A DNA stretch of 29,157 bases. It comes from CAYXLI01 sp964464925 (GTDB lineage Bacteria; Acidobacteriota; Terriglobia; Bryobacterales; Bryobacteraceae). Shown here one piece after another: positions 15,589 through 24,143 of this stretch. The notes under the pieces are model-generated. The model saw only the letters and a list, made by a program, of their open reading frames with translations, was not told the DNA's origin and made no database searches. Both the position numbers and the translations under genes were made by a program. The DNA is taken from the NCBI GenBank assembly GCA_964464925.1, contig CAYXLI010000049.1:1-29157 (forward strand). The letters run 5' to 3'. Position 1 is the first letter of the stretch; every line of letters starts with the position of its first letter.

Positions 15589-16673
15589 TCCTGCTCCTCA
15601 TCTGCGGTGTAGCGGCCGCATATCAGGTCGTTGCCGTCCTTGCTTGCGTGCGGCAGTTGCTCCGTCGCAGGCCCTCTCCCTCCAGTTTTCCCGCCATCTC
15701 GATCCTGAAACCGGTTTACGGACTCGACGACCATTTCTATCGCGCGATCGTTTCCCAGGCCTCGCAGGACTACCCGCAGTTCGAGATTCTGTTCGGTCAC
15801 GCCAATCCGGAGGAGCCCTCTCTGCCCGTGATGCAGCGCCTGCAGCGTGAGTTTCCGCAGGTGCCTATCCGCATTCTTCCATCCACCACGCCGGCGCCTA
15901 ATGCGAAGGTTGGCGTACTGCAGGATCTCGCCCGCCAAGCGCGCTTCCCCATATGGGTGGTCAACGACAGCGACATCTACGTGGAGCCCTCGTATCTGCG
16001 CACGCTCGCGGCGGAGTTGCAGGATTCCGGACTGGTGACCTGCCTCTACCGTGCCACCGCGGATTCGCTTCCAGGACGCCTGGAAGCGCTCGGCATCGCC
16101 ACCGACTTCGCGCCGAGCTCTCTCGTCGCGCCCCTGGTCGGTGTAAACGAATTCGGACTTGGCTCCACGCTGGCCTTTCGCGGGGGAGATCTGAACGCGA
16201 TCGGCGGTTTCGCGGCGGTAGCGGACTATATCGCCGACGATTACCAGATCGGCAAGCGGATGAGCCGCGCCGGCAAGCGCGTCCTGCTCTCCACCATGGT
16301 GGTAGAGACGCACCTGGGCGCATCCACGTGGAGAGAAGTGTGGGCGCATCAGGTCCGCTGGGCATGCACGATCCGCGTCTCCCGCGGCGGCGGATATGCC
16401 GGCTTACCGGTGACCTTCGCTACCGTTTGGGCACTGCTGGCTTTGTTGACTGGACATTGGATCGCCGGCGCCGCTCTTCTGGCCATTCGTTTTCTCATGG
16501 CCGCACTCGGCTGCCTGGTGCTGCGCGATCAACAAGCCGCGGCCCTGCTCTGGCTTGTGCCTTTGCGTGACCTTCTCGGCGCGGCCGTTTGGGCAGCCGG
16601 CATGTTCGGCAACCAGGTACGCTGGCGCGACCGCCGGTTGCAACTCACGGCCGGCGGACGTATCGCACGGTAA
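15585..16673 (+). CDS. hpnI: HpnI-like membrane glycosyltransferase (GT2/GT21 type)
   Basis: 362 residues. GTG 15585 overlaps the upstream stop (GTGA); a start at 15540 would give a non-family Arg-rich leader. An N-terminal helix (ILLLICGVAAAYQVVAV) precedes the GT-A domain: ISILKPVYGLDD, DSDIYV (Asp128, Asp130), ADDYQIG (Asp218, Asp219) and HQVRW (His255 to Trp259, the HxxRW acceptor-site motif). Two or three C-terminal helices follow (about 280-350). This is the architecture of HpnI, which transfers N-acetylglucosamine to bacteriohopanetetrol, and of ceramide glucosyltransferases. The hpnJ partner in the same operon favours HpnI. The deacetylase HpnK is not here. Confidence 0.87.
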   Translation: MILLLICGVAAAYQVVAVLACVRQLLRRRPSPSSFPAISILKPVYGLDDHFYRAIVSQASQDYPQFEILFGHANPEEPSLPVMQRLQREFPQVPIRILPSTTPAPNAKVGVLQDLARQARFPIWVVNDSDIYVEPSYLRTLAAELQDSGLVTCLYRATADSLPGRLEALGIATDFAPSSLVAPLVGVNEFGLGSTLAFRGGDLNAIGGFAAVADYIADDYQIGKRMSRAGKRVLLSTMVVETHLGASTWREVWAHQVRWACTIRVSRGGGYAGLPVTFATVWALLALLTGHWIAGAALLAIRFLMAALGCLVLRDQQAAALLWLVPLRDLLGAAVWAAGMFGNQVRWRDRRLQLTAGGRIAR

Positions 16674-16682
16674 AATATAAGT

Positions 16683-16856
16683 ATGCCGATGTATGAATAT
16701 CGTTGTGAGCAATGCGGCGCGGGATTCGAACAGCTCCGGCGCATGCAGGATGCCGACAGCGATGTGCGCTGCCCTAAGTGCGAATCCGGGCGCGTGAAGC
16801 GCCTCTTCTCCGCATTCGCTACCTCGGGCTGCGGCCCTGGCAATCGTTTCACTTGA
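16683..16856 (+). CDS. FmdB-family zinc-ribbon microprotein
   Basis: 57 residues, found by reading the sequence directly. It opens with MPMYEYRCEQCGAGFEQ and continues with VRCPKCESGRVKRLFS: two CxxC knuckles forming a zinc ribbon typical of the FmdB/CxxC-zinc-ribbon regulatory family. The tail has a GCGPG turn. It begins 9 nt after the hpnI stop. TAAAAT (16671-16676) overlaps that stop and lies 6 nt before the ATG, so it could also have its own leaderless transcript. The function of the family is poorly known; FmdB was first linked to formamidase regulation. Confidence 0.9.
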   Translation: MPMYEYRCEQCGAGFEQLRRMQDADSDVRCPKCESGRVKRLFSAFATSGCGPGNRFT

Positions 16857-16890
16857 GCCGGTTAGCATTGCGGCCCGGGCGGCCGCTTCC

Positions 16891-17037
16891 ATGTCTCGAA
16901 ATGTCTATTGGGTAATTGCTGTAGCCGCTATTATCTTTCTCGCCGTGCTTGCCCACTCGCGCTGTGGACCTCGCGAACCGTCTCTCAACGTAACCCCTCA
17001 CGCGGCGGAAGAAATTGAGAAGGCGAAGGGCCGCTAG
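16891..17037 (+). CDS. Single-helix membrane microprotein
   Basis: 48 residues, ATG 16891 to TAG 17035-17037. An N-terminal membrane helix (VYWVIAVAAIIFLAVLAHS) is followed by a short soluble tail, SRCGPREPSLNVTPHAAEEIEKAKGR. I recognise no family. It follows the zinc-ribbon gene by 34 bp. No clear Shine-Dalgarno is seen. Plausible as a real gene because the helix and a polar tail are well formed. Confidence 0.6.
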   Translation: MSRNVYWVIAVAAIIFLAVLAHSRCGPREPSLNVTPHAAEEIEKAKGR

Positions 17038-17151
17038 ATCAGCGGTCACACGCGAATCACCGTTAAGCCGGCCGTTTTACATTTCCCTCACAATTTGCAG
17101 ACGACTTGTTAGAGCCGTCCTCCTAAACTCGTCACCAAGGAGAACCCCTTG

Positions 17152-18600
17152 ATGAAGCTTCTTCGCCTGCTCGTTGCTCTAACCGTTCCTGCCCTGGTGG
17201 CACAAACCCAGGCACCTTCGGTCGTCGACACCAATCTCGCTGTGCGGACGGTCGTCTCCGGATTGATCACCCCGATCAGCATGGCTTTTCTAGGTTCGAA
17301 TGATTTCCTGATCCTCGAAAAGAACACCGGCAAAGTAAAGCGGGTAGTGAATGGATCTGTACAAAGCACCGTGCTGGACCTGCCGGTGAACTCGGCATCC
17401 GAGCGCGGCCTACTCGGGATTGCCCTGCATCCGGCATATCCATCCGCTCCGTTTGTTTATCTCTACTGGACAGAGAGCAGCACAGGAGCCGACAGCACAA
17501 ACCTGGCGGAAGTGCCTCTCCTCGGGAATCGCGTAGACCGGTTCCGATGGCAGAACGGCACCCTCGTATTTGATAAGAACCTTATCAAGCTGCATGCCTT
17601 CCAGCACGACGCCGGTCAATCTTTGCGCGGCAATCACAACGGTGGCGTTCTGCGCTTTGGCCACGACATGAAGCTCTATATAATCATCGGCGATAACGGC
17701 CGCCGCGGCTTTCTTCAAAATAACCAGATGGGTCCTGTACCCGATGACCAGTTCGGCGGGCCTCTGCCGGACAACGCGCACCTGACTGGAGTGGTGCTGA
17801 GATTAAATGATGATGGCTCCACGCCGAAGGACAATCCGTTCTTCGCAGCAGGCGCCGCCATGGGCGGAGAGGTTGGCGCGAATATCCAGAAGATCTTTGC
17901 ATACGGTGTTCGCAACAGCTTCGGTTTGGCGTTCGATCCCTTCTCAGGAGATCTGTGGAATGAGGAGAACGGCGACGACTCCTTCGACGAGATTAATCGC
18001 ATCGAGCCGGGCCACAATGGCGGCTGGGTGCAGATCATGGGGCCCGTCACCCGGATCGCACAATACAAGTCGATCGAACTGACATTGAACGGAGGCAACC
18101 TCCAACAGCTCCGCTGGCCTCCGTCGAACATTGCCGATACGCCCCAGGAAGCACTGTCGAGACTCTATGTAATCCCCGGATCCCACTATGCAGACCCGCT
18201 CTTCAGTTGGAAATACGCAGTAGCGCCCGCGGCAATCGGGTTCCTGAACAGCAGAGCCCTCGGACCACAGTACTCTGGAGATCTCTTCGTCGGGGCCGCG
18301 ACTCCACTGCTTGCGGGAGGCTACCTGTTCCGCTTCCAGCTCACCGGCAACAGGCGGAAGATCGGCACCGACGATCCCCGCCTGGAAGACGGCGTAGCCG
18401 ATAACACGGCAAAATTCGATATCACCGAGAGTGAAAGCCTTCTCTTCGGATCGAACTTCGGAATCGGCACCGATATACAAACAGGACCGAATGGAAATCT
18501 GTTCATTGTGTCGCTGTCTCGCGGCTCCGTCTATGAAATCTATCGCGTCCAGGAGCGGGAGCAGGAAGATCGCAACGACGATGGCCGCGGCCATCACTGA
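17152..18600 (+). CDS. PQQ-dependent sugar dehydrogenase family protein (GSDH), secreted
   Basis: 482 residues. AAGGAGA at 17137-17143 selects ATG 17152 over the TTG one codon earlier. A signal peptide (MKLLRLLVALTVPALVAQ) leads to a six-bladed beta-propeller of the glucose/sorbosone dehydrogenase family: ERGLLGIALHPAYP, RGNHNGGVLRFGHDMKLY, YGVRNSFGLAFDPFSGDLW and DEINRIEPGHNGGW are typical blade motifs. Members oxidise aldose sugars in the periplasm with pyrroloquinoline quinone, passing electrons to the respiratory chain. The HNGG histidine fits the catalytic position. No PQQ biosynthesis genes are present. The C-terminus ends in a charged Glu/Arg/Asp/His tail. Substrate not determinable. 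Confidence 0.92.
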   Translation: MKLLRLLVALTVPALVAQTQAPSVVDTNLAVRTVVSGLITPISMAFLGSNDFLILEKNTGKVKRVVNGSVQSTVLDLPVNSASERGLLGIALHPAYPSAPFVYLYWTESSTGADSTNLAEVPLLGNRVDRFRWQNGTLVFDKNLIKLHAFQHDAGQSLRGNHNGGVLRFGHDMKLYIIIGDNGRRGFLQNNQMGPVPDDQFGGPLPDNAHLTGVVLRLNDDGSTPKDNPFFAAGAAMGGEVGANIQKIFAYGVRNSFGLAFDPFSGDLWNEENGDDSFDEINRIEPGHNGGWVQIMGPVTRIAQYKSIELTLNGGNLQQLRWPPSNIADTPQEALSRLYVIPGSHYADPLFSWKYAVAPAAIGFLNSRALGPQYSGDLFVGAATPLLAGGYLFRFQLTGNRRKIGTDDPRLEDGVADNTAKFDITESESLLFGSNFGIGTDIQTGPNGNLFIVSLSRGSVYEIYRVQEREQEDRNDDGRGHH

Positions 18601-18644
18601 GCGAAGCTACCATTGGCGTCATCCTGAGCCACAATGGGAGCAGG

Positions 18645-19625
18645 ATGACGCCGCTCTCCTATTCCCTGCCCGCTTTCCAGCCGGGTGGTTACGAAGACAC
18701 AGAGGCACGTTTAAACGACCTGAAAGCTCTCGGCTTCGAATGGGTCACCTTCACGCCCACATACCTCGTGTACGATGAGGTCCCCATACGCATCGATCCT
18801 GCCCGCGGTCCCCGCATGGAGGAATTACGATCTGCCATCCGGATTGCTCGTCAGCTTGGCTTGCGAATTCAGCTCGATCCACACCTGGATTTCGAAACTA
18901 CTCTCACCGGAGGACCTTATGAATGGCGCCGCCGCATCTATTGCTCACCGAAAGACGAGTACTTGCACGAGATTCTCTACCCGCTCGCGGCCATGGATCC
19001 GGATGCGCTGACGCTCGGTTCGGAATTGGATGTCGCTCTGGCGGCGTTCGCGGAAGAGTGGTGCGAAGTGCGTCAGCTCATCCGGGGCCTCTATGTGGGA
19101 CACAAACTCAATCACGATTCGCTGAATGCAGGATCCTCCAGCATACGAGAAGCGTTGAACGCCGAGCGGACGCGCCATGGGGAAGACCAGCTTGGCTGGT
19201 GGGCTTATCGTCAACGCGTGAACAAAGTGGGCGCCTATCTCAGCGCACTGGATTTCGTATCGTTCAGCTTCTACCCGAATCGCATGGCCGGGACCACGTT
19301 CTCTGAATACGCACGCCAGTTGGGCGCCCAGCTCGAAAAAACTGCGGGGAAACGCCCCTGTTTTGCCATCGGAGAGTTCGGCCTTGGTTCATCGGACGTT
19401 TCACGGCCATGGTATTGCGATGCCGCTACGTTCGGAACGGCTGAGGCTCTCGGGATCCGCCGCCGGTATTACCTCGATTTCCTAGAGGCGCTGACCCAAA
19501 CACCAGACGTGTTCGGCCCGCACGCTGCATCGTTCTGGACAGTCGGCCACTTCGATTTTCTCGACGGGCCTTTTCGCGATGAAGAGTTGCGGGCGGCAGT
19601 CCAGCGCTACAACAAAGAACCCTGA
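18645..19625 (+). CDS. Glycoside-hydrolase-like TIM-barrel protein (clan GH-A, GH113-like)
   Basis: 326 residues from ATG 18645, with GGGAG about 8 nt upstream. It reads as a (beta/alpha)8 barrel: FEWVTFTPTYLVYDE, RIQLDPHLDFE, ALTLGSELDVAL, DFVSFSFYPNR, CFAIGEFGLGS and ASFWTVGHFDF. Glu127 in GSELD and Glu244 in IGEFG sit where clan GH-A enzymes place the acid/base (after strand 4) and the nucleophile (strand 7). The overall layout resembles GH113 beta-mannanases. There is no signal peptide, so it acts in the cytoplasm or is non-classical. Between a sugar dehydrogenase and an MFS transporter it may serve oligosaccharide use, which is inference. Confidence 0.75.
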   Translation: MTPLSYSLPAFQPGGYEDTEARLNDLKALGFEWVTFTPTYLVYDEVPIRIDPARGPRMEELRSAIRIARQLGLRIQLDPHLDFETTLTGGPYEWRRRIYCSPKDEYLHEILYPLAAMDPDALTLGSELDVALAAFAEEWCEVRQLIRGLYVGHKLNHDSLNAGSSSIREALNAERTRHGEDQLGWWAYRQRVNKVGAYLSALDFVSFSFYPNRMAGTTFSEYARQLGAQLEKTAGKRPCFAIGEFGLGSSDVSRPWYCDAATFGTAEALGIRRRYYLDFLEALTQTPDVFGPHAASFWTVGHFDFLDGPFRDEELRAAVQRYNKEP

Positions 19626-19650
19626 GTGCGGGCTCCGCCGGGCCAGACCG

Positions 19651-19656
19651 TACAAT
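19651..19656 (+). promoter_or_regulatory. Possible -10 element (TACAAT) for a leaderless MFS transcript
   Basis: TACAAT ends 8 nt before ATG 19665, with an AT-rich discriminator (AGTAAAAA). A transcript would begin at or next to the ATG. No Shine-Dalgarno is present. The -35 region is GC-rich and unconvincing. Confidence 0.45.
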
Positions 19657-19664
19657 AGTAAAAA

Positions 19665-20843
19665 ATGGGGTCATCTAAGCATGATTTAGGCGCGCGCTTT
19701 TGGTGTCTCATTGCAGCCACGTTTCTCGGATTTCTGGGAATTGGCACCGTTCTTCCGGGGCTGGCGCCCCATATCCGGCATGATCTCGGCGGGTCTGATC
19801 AGACGGTCGGATTCGTAATCGGCATATTCTCCTTTGTCGCGCTGCTCAGCCGCTTCTTCTCCGGCCCGCTCGCCGACCGCCGCGGACGCAAGATCGCCTT
19901 CCTCACCGGTCTGTTCAGTTGCGGACTTGCGGGAGGGGCATATTTGTTGCCGCTCGGAATTGCGGGTGCTTATCTCGGACGTGTTCTCCAGGGATTCGGC
20001 GAAGCCTGCCTATATACCGGAGCGGCGGCGTGGGTGGTTGAAGTAGCCGGTATTCATCGCAGCAGCAGGGCTCTTGGATATCTCAGCAGCGGAATCTGGG
20101 GCGGCATCTCCGCCGGGCCCGTGGTCGGCCAGTGGCTGGGCTCATTCGAGCATGCGGCCATGCTGCAGGTCGCCGCAGCCACGGTCGCATTCGCGTTGTT
20201 GACACAGATTCCGGAATCCTACGAGCCAAGCCCGCATTCCAGCACCCGGCGATGGCTTCCGTCCAGTCTCATCGAACCAGGATTCGCGGTTGGATTCGTG
20301 AACGTGCATTATCCGGTGATCACCGGCTTCTTAATTCTTCACCTGGCGAAGCTTGGAAACTCGGGTCCCGCCGCGTTTTCGGCGTACGCCGGTCTCATTC
20401 TGTTCTCACGCTTTTTCCTGGGTGGGTTGCCTGATCGCATCGACCCGGCAATTACGTTCTACAGCGGACTCGCGTTCATGGCTGCCGGACTGTTGTTGCT
20501 GGCCTGGGGGCCTCCTCCAGGGCTGGCAATCTTTGCTGCGGCCCTGCTGGGTTTCGGCTTCTCGTTCCCCTGGTCCTCCATCGCCTCCACCGTCCTCAGG
20601 CAAACCCCGCCGGGCGAGCGCGGTTCGGCTGTCGGCGTGCTCAGTGCCTTCTACGATCTCTTCGTCGGCATGAGTTCATTCGCTGCCGGTTCGCTGGCGA
20701 ATCGTTTCGGCTACTCCGTTCCCTTTGTCATGGCTGCCATAATGCTCTTTGGCGCGGCTCTCTTCGGCCGTAGAGTGTTCGCACGGGACGTGCAGCCGGC
20801 CGGGCCTCTGTTGGAAGAGTCGCTGGAGCCTGTTGAATTTTAA
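19665..20843 (+). CDS. Major facilitator superfamily transporter
   Basis: 392 residues with about twelve membrane helices in two halves. Motif A appears between helices 2 and 3 as GPLADRRGRK. Helix 1 has FLGFLGIGTVLPGLAPH, and the second half begins near IEPGFAVGFVNVHYPVITGFL, with a degenerate motif A (LGGLPDRID) between helices 8 and 9. Such drug/proton-antiporter-like MFS proteins export small molecules or take up sugars; specificity cannot be read. It starts 39 bp after the GH-like gene and may have its own promoter. The short C-terminal tail is acidic. Confidence 0.92.
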   Translation: MGSSKHDLGARFWCLIAATFLGFLGIGTVLPGLAPHIRHDLGGSDQTVGFVIGIFSFVALLSRFFSGPLADRRGRKIAFLTGLFSCGLAGGAYLLPLGIAGAYLGRVLQGFGEACLYTGAAAWVVEVAGIHRSSRALGYLSSGIWGGISAGPVVGQWLGSFEHAAMLQVAAATVAFALLTQIPESYEPSPHSSTRRWLPSSLIEPGFAVGFVNVHYPVITGFLILHLAKLGNSGPAAFSAYAGLILFSRFFLGGLPDRIDPAITFYSGLAFMAAGLLLLAWGPPPGLAIFAAALLGFGFSFPWSSIASTVLRQTPPGERGSAVGVLSAFYDLFVGMSSFAAGSLANRFGYSVPFVMAAIMLFGAALFGRRVFARDVQPAGPLLEESLEPVEF

Positions 20844-20903
20844 GCAATTCAGTTGCATCGCAAGCGTTTGCTGTATCATCCAAGGCGCAACGGCGCGTGC
20901 ATC

Positions 20904-20909
20904 TATAAT
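20904..20909 (+). promoter_or_regulatory. Possible -10 element (TATAAT) for the RND operon
   Basis: A perfect TATAAT lies 39 nt before the pump ATG in the 105-bp gap. The -35 region at the right spacing (CAAGGC) is poor, so an activator may be needed. The gap also has TGAATT-TTAAGC-AATTCA across the MFS stop. Confidence 0.45.
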
Positions 20910-20948
20910 GGTGATTAACCCCACGTCGGACCTCCTAGTGTCATCCCT

Positions 20949-23900
20949 ATGTGGATAGTCAGACTTGCTCTACGGAGCACTTATACGTTCGTGGTGATGG
21001 CGATGTTGATCACCATCCTCGGCATTATCGCGATCACCCGAATGCCAACGGACATCTTCCCGGAGATCAATATTCCAGTGGTTTCGGTGATCTTTTCCTA
21101 CGGCGGAATTTCTGCTGAGGAAATGGAAAAGCGCATCGTCACGTCGGCCGAACGCTCCTTCACCACCACGGTAAATGACATCGAGCACATCGAATCGCAG
21201 TCGCTTCCCGGCGTCTCGGTCATCAAAGTCTTCTTCCAGCCGAACGCGAAAGTGGAAGCCGGAGTCGCTCAGATTACTGCTAGCTCGCAGTCAGTGCTGC
21301 GCGTGATGCCTCCAGGTCTGACCTCTCCGTTCGTCGTTCGTTACAACGCATCGAGCATCCCGATTCTGCAGCTCAGCGTCAGTGGCAAGGGGCTCTCCGA
21401 ACAACAACTTTACGATTACGGTACGAACTTCATTCGAACACAACTCGCCACCGTTCAGGGTGCCTCTGTTCTGTTGCCGCAAGGCGGACGTCCGCGCCAG
21501 ATCATGGTGGATCTGGACCCGCAGATGCTTTTCGCAAAGGGCCTTTCGCCTTCCGATATATCGAACTCTCTCAATTTGCAGAATCTCATCCTGCCCGCCG
21601 GATTTGCCCGTATGGGCGACCGCGAATATTCCGTTCGTCTGAACAGCAGCCCTGAAGTCGTGGAGGCCCTGAACAACATCCCGTTGAAAGAGGTGAACGG
21701 CGCGACGGTCTACATGCGCGACGTAGCTCAAGTGCGGGATGGATCCGCCGTGCAGACGAACGTGGTGCGTCAGGACGGGCGTAGATCGGTGGTGTTGTCG
21801 GTTCTGAAGAGCGGCGGCGCATCCACGCTCGACATTGTGGACCGCGTAAAAAAACGGCTGCCGTCGATTATGTCGACACTGCCCGCGGAATTGAAAACGA
21901 AACTGCTATTTGATCAATCGCTGTTTGTGCGCGCTGCGGTCAATGGGGTCGTCCGCGAAGCAGCCATTTCCGCCTTACTCACGGGACTTATGATCCTGCT
22001 CTTCCTCGGAAGCTGGCGCAGCACCGTGATCGTCTGCATCTCCATTCCGCTTTCGATTCTGACGTCGCTGATCATCATGTACCTGCTCGACCAGACAATC
22101 AACGTGATGACGCTCGGCGGGTTGGCGCTTGCCGTCGGCATTCTGGTCGACGACGCCACGGTCGAGATCGAGAATATCCATCGCAATCTGGCGCAGCGGA
22201 AGGGACTTGGTCAGGCGATTCTCGATGGTGCGCAGCAGATAGCCGTCCCGGCATTCGTATCCACGCTCGCCATTTGTATCGTGTTCGTTCCCGTAGTGCT
22301 GCTGACGGGCACAGCCAAGTACCTGTTCACGCCGCTCGCCATGGCTGTGGTGTTCGCCATGCTGGCCTCCTACTTCCTGTCGCGCACATTGATCCCAACT
22401 ATGGTCCAGTACCTTCTCAAAGGCGAGTTGAAGGTTTATCAGGTGGATGAGCATGGTCATGAGGTCGGCGGCTCGGGGCCAATCTGGCGCGTTCACAATG
22501 CATTCAACCGTCTATTTGAGAGCTTCCGGGAAAACTATCGGAATGCACTCGAGTGGAGCCTGAGCCACAGGCCGGCAGTGGTGCTCATCTTTGCCGTTTT
22601 CTGCGGATTCTCCGCCTTCCTGACGACCCAGATCGGGCACGACTTCTTCCCCTTGGTGGATGCCGGACAGTTCCGCCTTCATGTGCGTGGCCCGGCCGGT
22701 ATGCGCATAGAATCGACCGAACAGCTCTTTGCGGAAGTGGAAGACTCGATTCGTAAAGTGGTCCCTCCGGAGAAGCTGGGCATCGTGCTGGACAACATCG
22801 GTCTCCCCTACGTGCCGGTGAACCTGGCCTATACCGACAGCGCGACATTGGGAACCGCTGACGGGGAAATCCTGGTGTCCCTCAACGAGAAACGAAGGCG
22901 CGGGGATACCTGGGAGTATGTCCGCCAGCTTCGTGAGCGCCTGCCGAAGGATTTCCCGGACGCCGAGTTCTTCTTTCAGCCGGCGGACATCGTTAGCCAG
23001 ATCTTGAACTTCGGGCTGCCGGCGCCAATCGACGTCAAGGTGGTTGGCCGGAATATCTCGGCAAATTATCAGATTGCGAAACAGATCGAGCATAGGCTCA
23101 GCCGGATTCCCGGAACGGCCGACGTCCATATTCATCAGGTGATGAACGCGCCCGAACTGAGGGTGAACGTGGACCGTACACGCGCCGAACAGATGGGCTT
23201 CACCCAGCGTGATGTTGCGAATAGCATGCTCATCTCGCTCAGTTCCAGCGGACAGATCGCGCCGAATTTCTGGCTGAATCCGAATAATGGCGTGAACTAC
23301 CCGGTCGTTGTGCAGACTCCGGCACACCGCATCGACAACATCGATCAGTTGAAGGCAACTCCGATCACGGCCGCGGGCGTCGCCCGTACGCAACTGCTCA
23401 GCAACGTCTCGCAGGTGGAGCGCGGAACCGCCATGTCGGTGGTCAATCACTACAACGTGCAGCCGCAAATCGATGTATTCGCCAACGTTCAGGATAGAGA
23501 TCTCGGCGGCGTGGCCACTGAGGTGGAGAAGATCATCGCGGATGTGAGCAGCAAGGCGCCCCGGGGCGTGTTAATTGAAACACGTGGCCAGGTGGAGACC
23601 ATGCGCACGTCTTTCCTGGGCTTGGGGACCGGTCTGATTCTGGCTGTCATTCTGGTTTATTTTCTAATGGTGGTGAATTTCCAGTCGTGGCTGGACCCAT
23701 TCATTATCCTTATGGCCCTGCCGGGGGCATTTGCTGGTATTATCTGGATGCTCTATGTAACCCAGACGAACATCAGCGTACCTTCTCTCATGGGCGCCAT
23801 TATGAGCATCGGTGTAGCCACGGCAAATAGTATTCTGCTCGTCACCTTCGCTAATGACAAGCGCGCCGAGGGCGAGGACCAGATCAGCGCGGCCCTGGAG

Positions 23901-24143
23901 GCCGGTTACACGCGCCTGCGGCCGGTCGTGATGACTGCCGCCGCCATGATCATCGGCATGCTGCCGATGGCGCTCGGGTTCGGTGAGGGTGGTGAACAGA
24001 ATGCCCCGCTCGGCCGGGCCGTGATCGGCGGCCTGATCGTGGCGACGGTAGCCACGTTGTTTTTCGTACCAGTAATGTACAGCTACCTGCGCCGGCATGC
24101 GCCAAAAGCAAATACAACAATCGATTGGGATCTGACACAGTGA
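20949..24143 (+). CDS. RND-family efflux pump permease (AcrB/HAE1-like)
   Basis: 1064 residues, full length for the family. It is an inner-membrane trimeric exporter using proton import. The N-terminal helix, then TDIFPEINIPVVSVIFSYGG, and two repeats of periplasmic porter loops plus six helices are present. TM4 keeps the proton-relay pair in GILVDDATVEIEN (Asp401, Asp402). TM10 reads GVATANSILLVTFAND, so the residue matching AcrB Lys940 is Ala959. TM11 retains RLRPVVMTAAAMIIG. This variant is probably a natural subfamily rather than a broken gene. The pump gene precedes its adaptor, the reverse of acrAB. No Shine-Dalgarno is obvious before ATG 20949. Confidence 0.96.
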   Translation: MWIVRLALRSTYTFVVMAMLITILGIIAITRMPTDIFPEINIPVVSVIFSYGGISAEEMEKRIVTSAERSFTTTVNDIEHIESQSLPGVSVIKVFFQPNAKVEAGVAQITASSQSVLRVMPPGLTSPFVVRYNASSIPILQLSVSGKGLSEQQLYDYGTNFIRTQLATVQGASVLLPQGGRPRQIMVDLDPQMLFAKGLSPSDISNSLNLQNLILPAGFARMGDREYSVRLNSSPEVVEALNNIPLKEVNGATVYMRDVAQVRDGSAVQTNVVRQDGRRSVVLSVLKSGGASTLDIVDRVKKRLPSIMSTLPAELKTKLLFDQSLFVRAAVNGVVREAAISALLTGLMILLFLGSWRSTVIVCISIPLSILTSLIIMYLLDQTINVMTLGGLALAVGILVDDATVEIENIHRNLAQRKGLGQAILDGAQQIAVPAFVSTLAICIVFVPVVLLTGTAKYLFTPLAMAVVFAMLASYFLSRTLIPTMVQYLLKGELKVYQVDEHGHEVGGSGPIWRVHNAFNRLFESFRENYRNALEWSLSHRPAVVLIFAVFCGFSAFLTTQIGHDFFPLVDAGQFRLHVRGPAGMRIESTEQLFAEVEDSIRKVVPPEKLGIVLDNIGLPYVPVNLAYTDSATLGTADGEILVSLNEKRRRGDTWEYVRQLRERLPKDFPDAEFFFQPADIVSQILNFGLPAPIDVKVVGRNISANYQIAKQIEHRLSRIPGTADVHIHQVMNAPELRVNVDRTRAEQMGFTQRDVANSMLISLSSSGQIAPNFWLNPNNGVNYPVVVQTPAHRIDNIDQLKATPITAAGVARTQLLSNVSQVERGTAMSVVNHYNVQPQIDVFANVQDRDLGGVATEVEKIIADVSSKAPRGVLIETRGQVETMRTSFLGLGTGLILAVILVYFLMVVNFQSWLDPFIILMALPGAFAGIIWMLYVTQTNISVPSLMGAIMSIGVATANSILLVTFANDKRAEGEDQISAALEAGYTRLRPVVMTAAAMIIGMLPMALGFGEGGEQNAPLGRAVIGGLIVATVATLFFVPVMYSYLRRHAPKANTTIDWDLTQ

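Noticed and set aside
15480..16349. 289-codon minus-strand frame over the glycosyltransferase
   Set aside because: Shadow of the HpnI-like gene; Arg/Gly/His-rich without domains.
22512..23468. 318-codon minus-strand open frame inside the RND pump
   Set aside because: Antisense shadow of an intact RND gene with His/Arg-rich, domain-free sequence.
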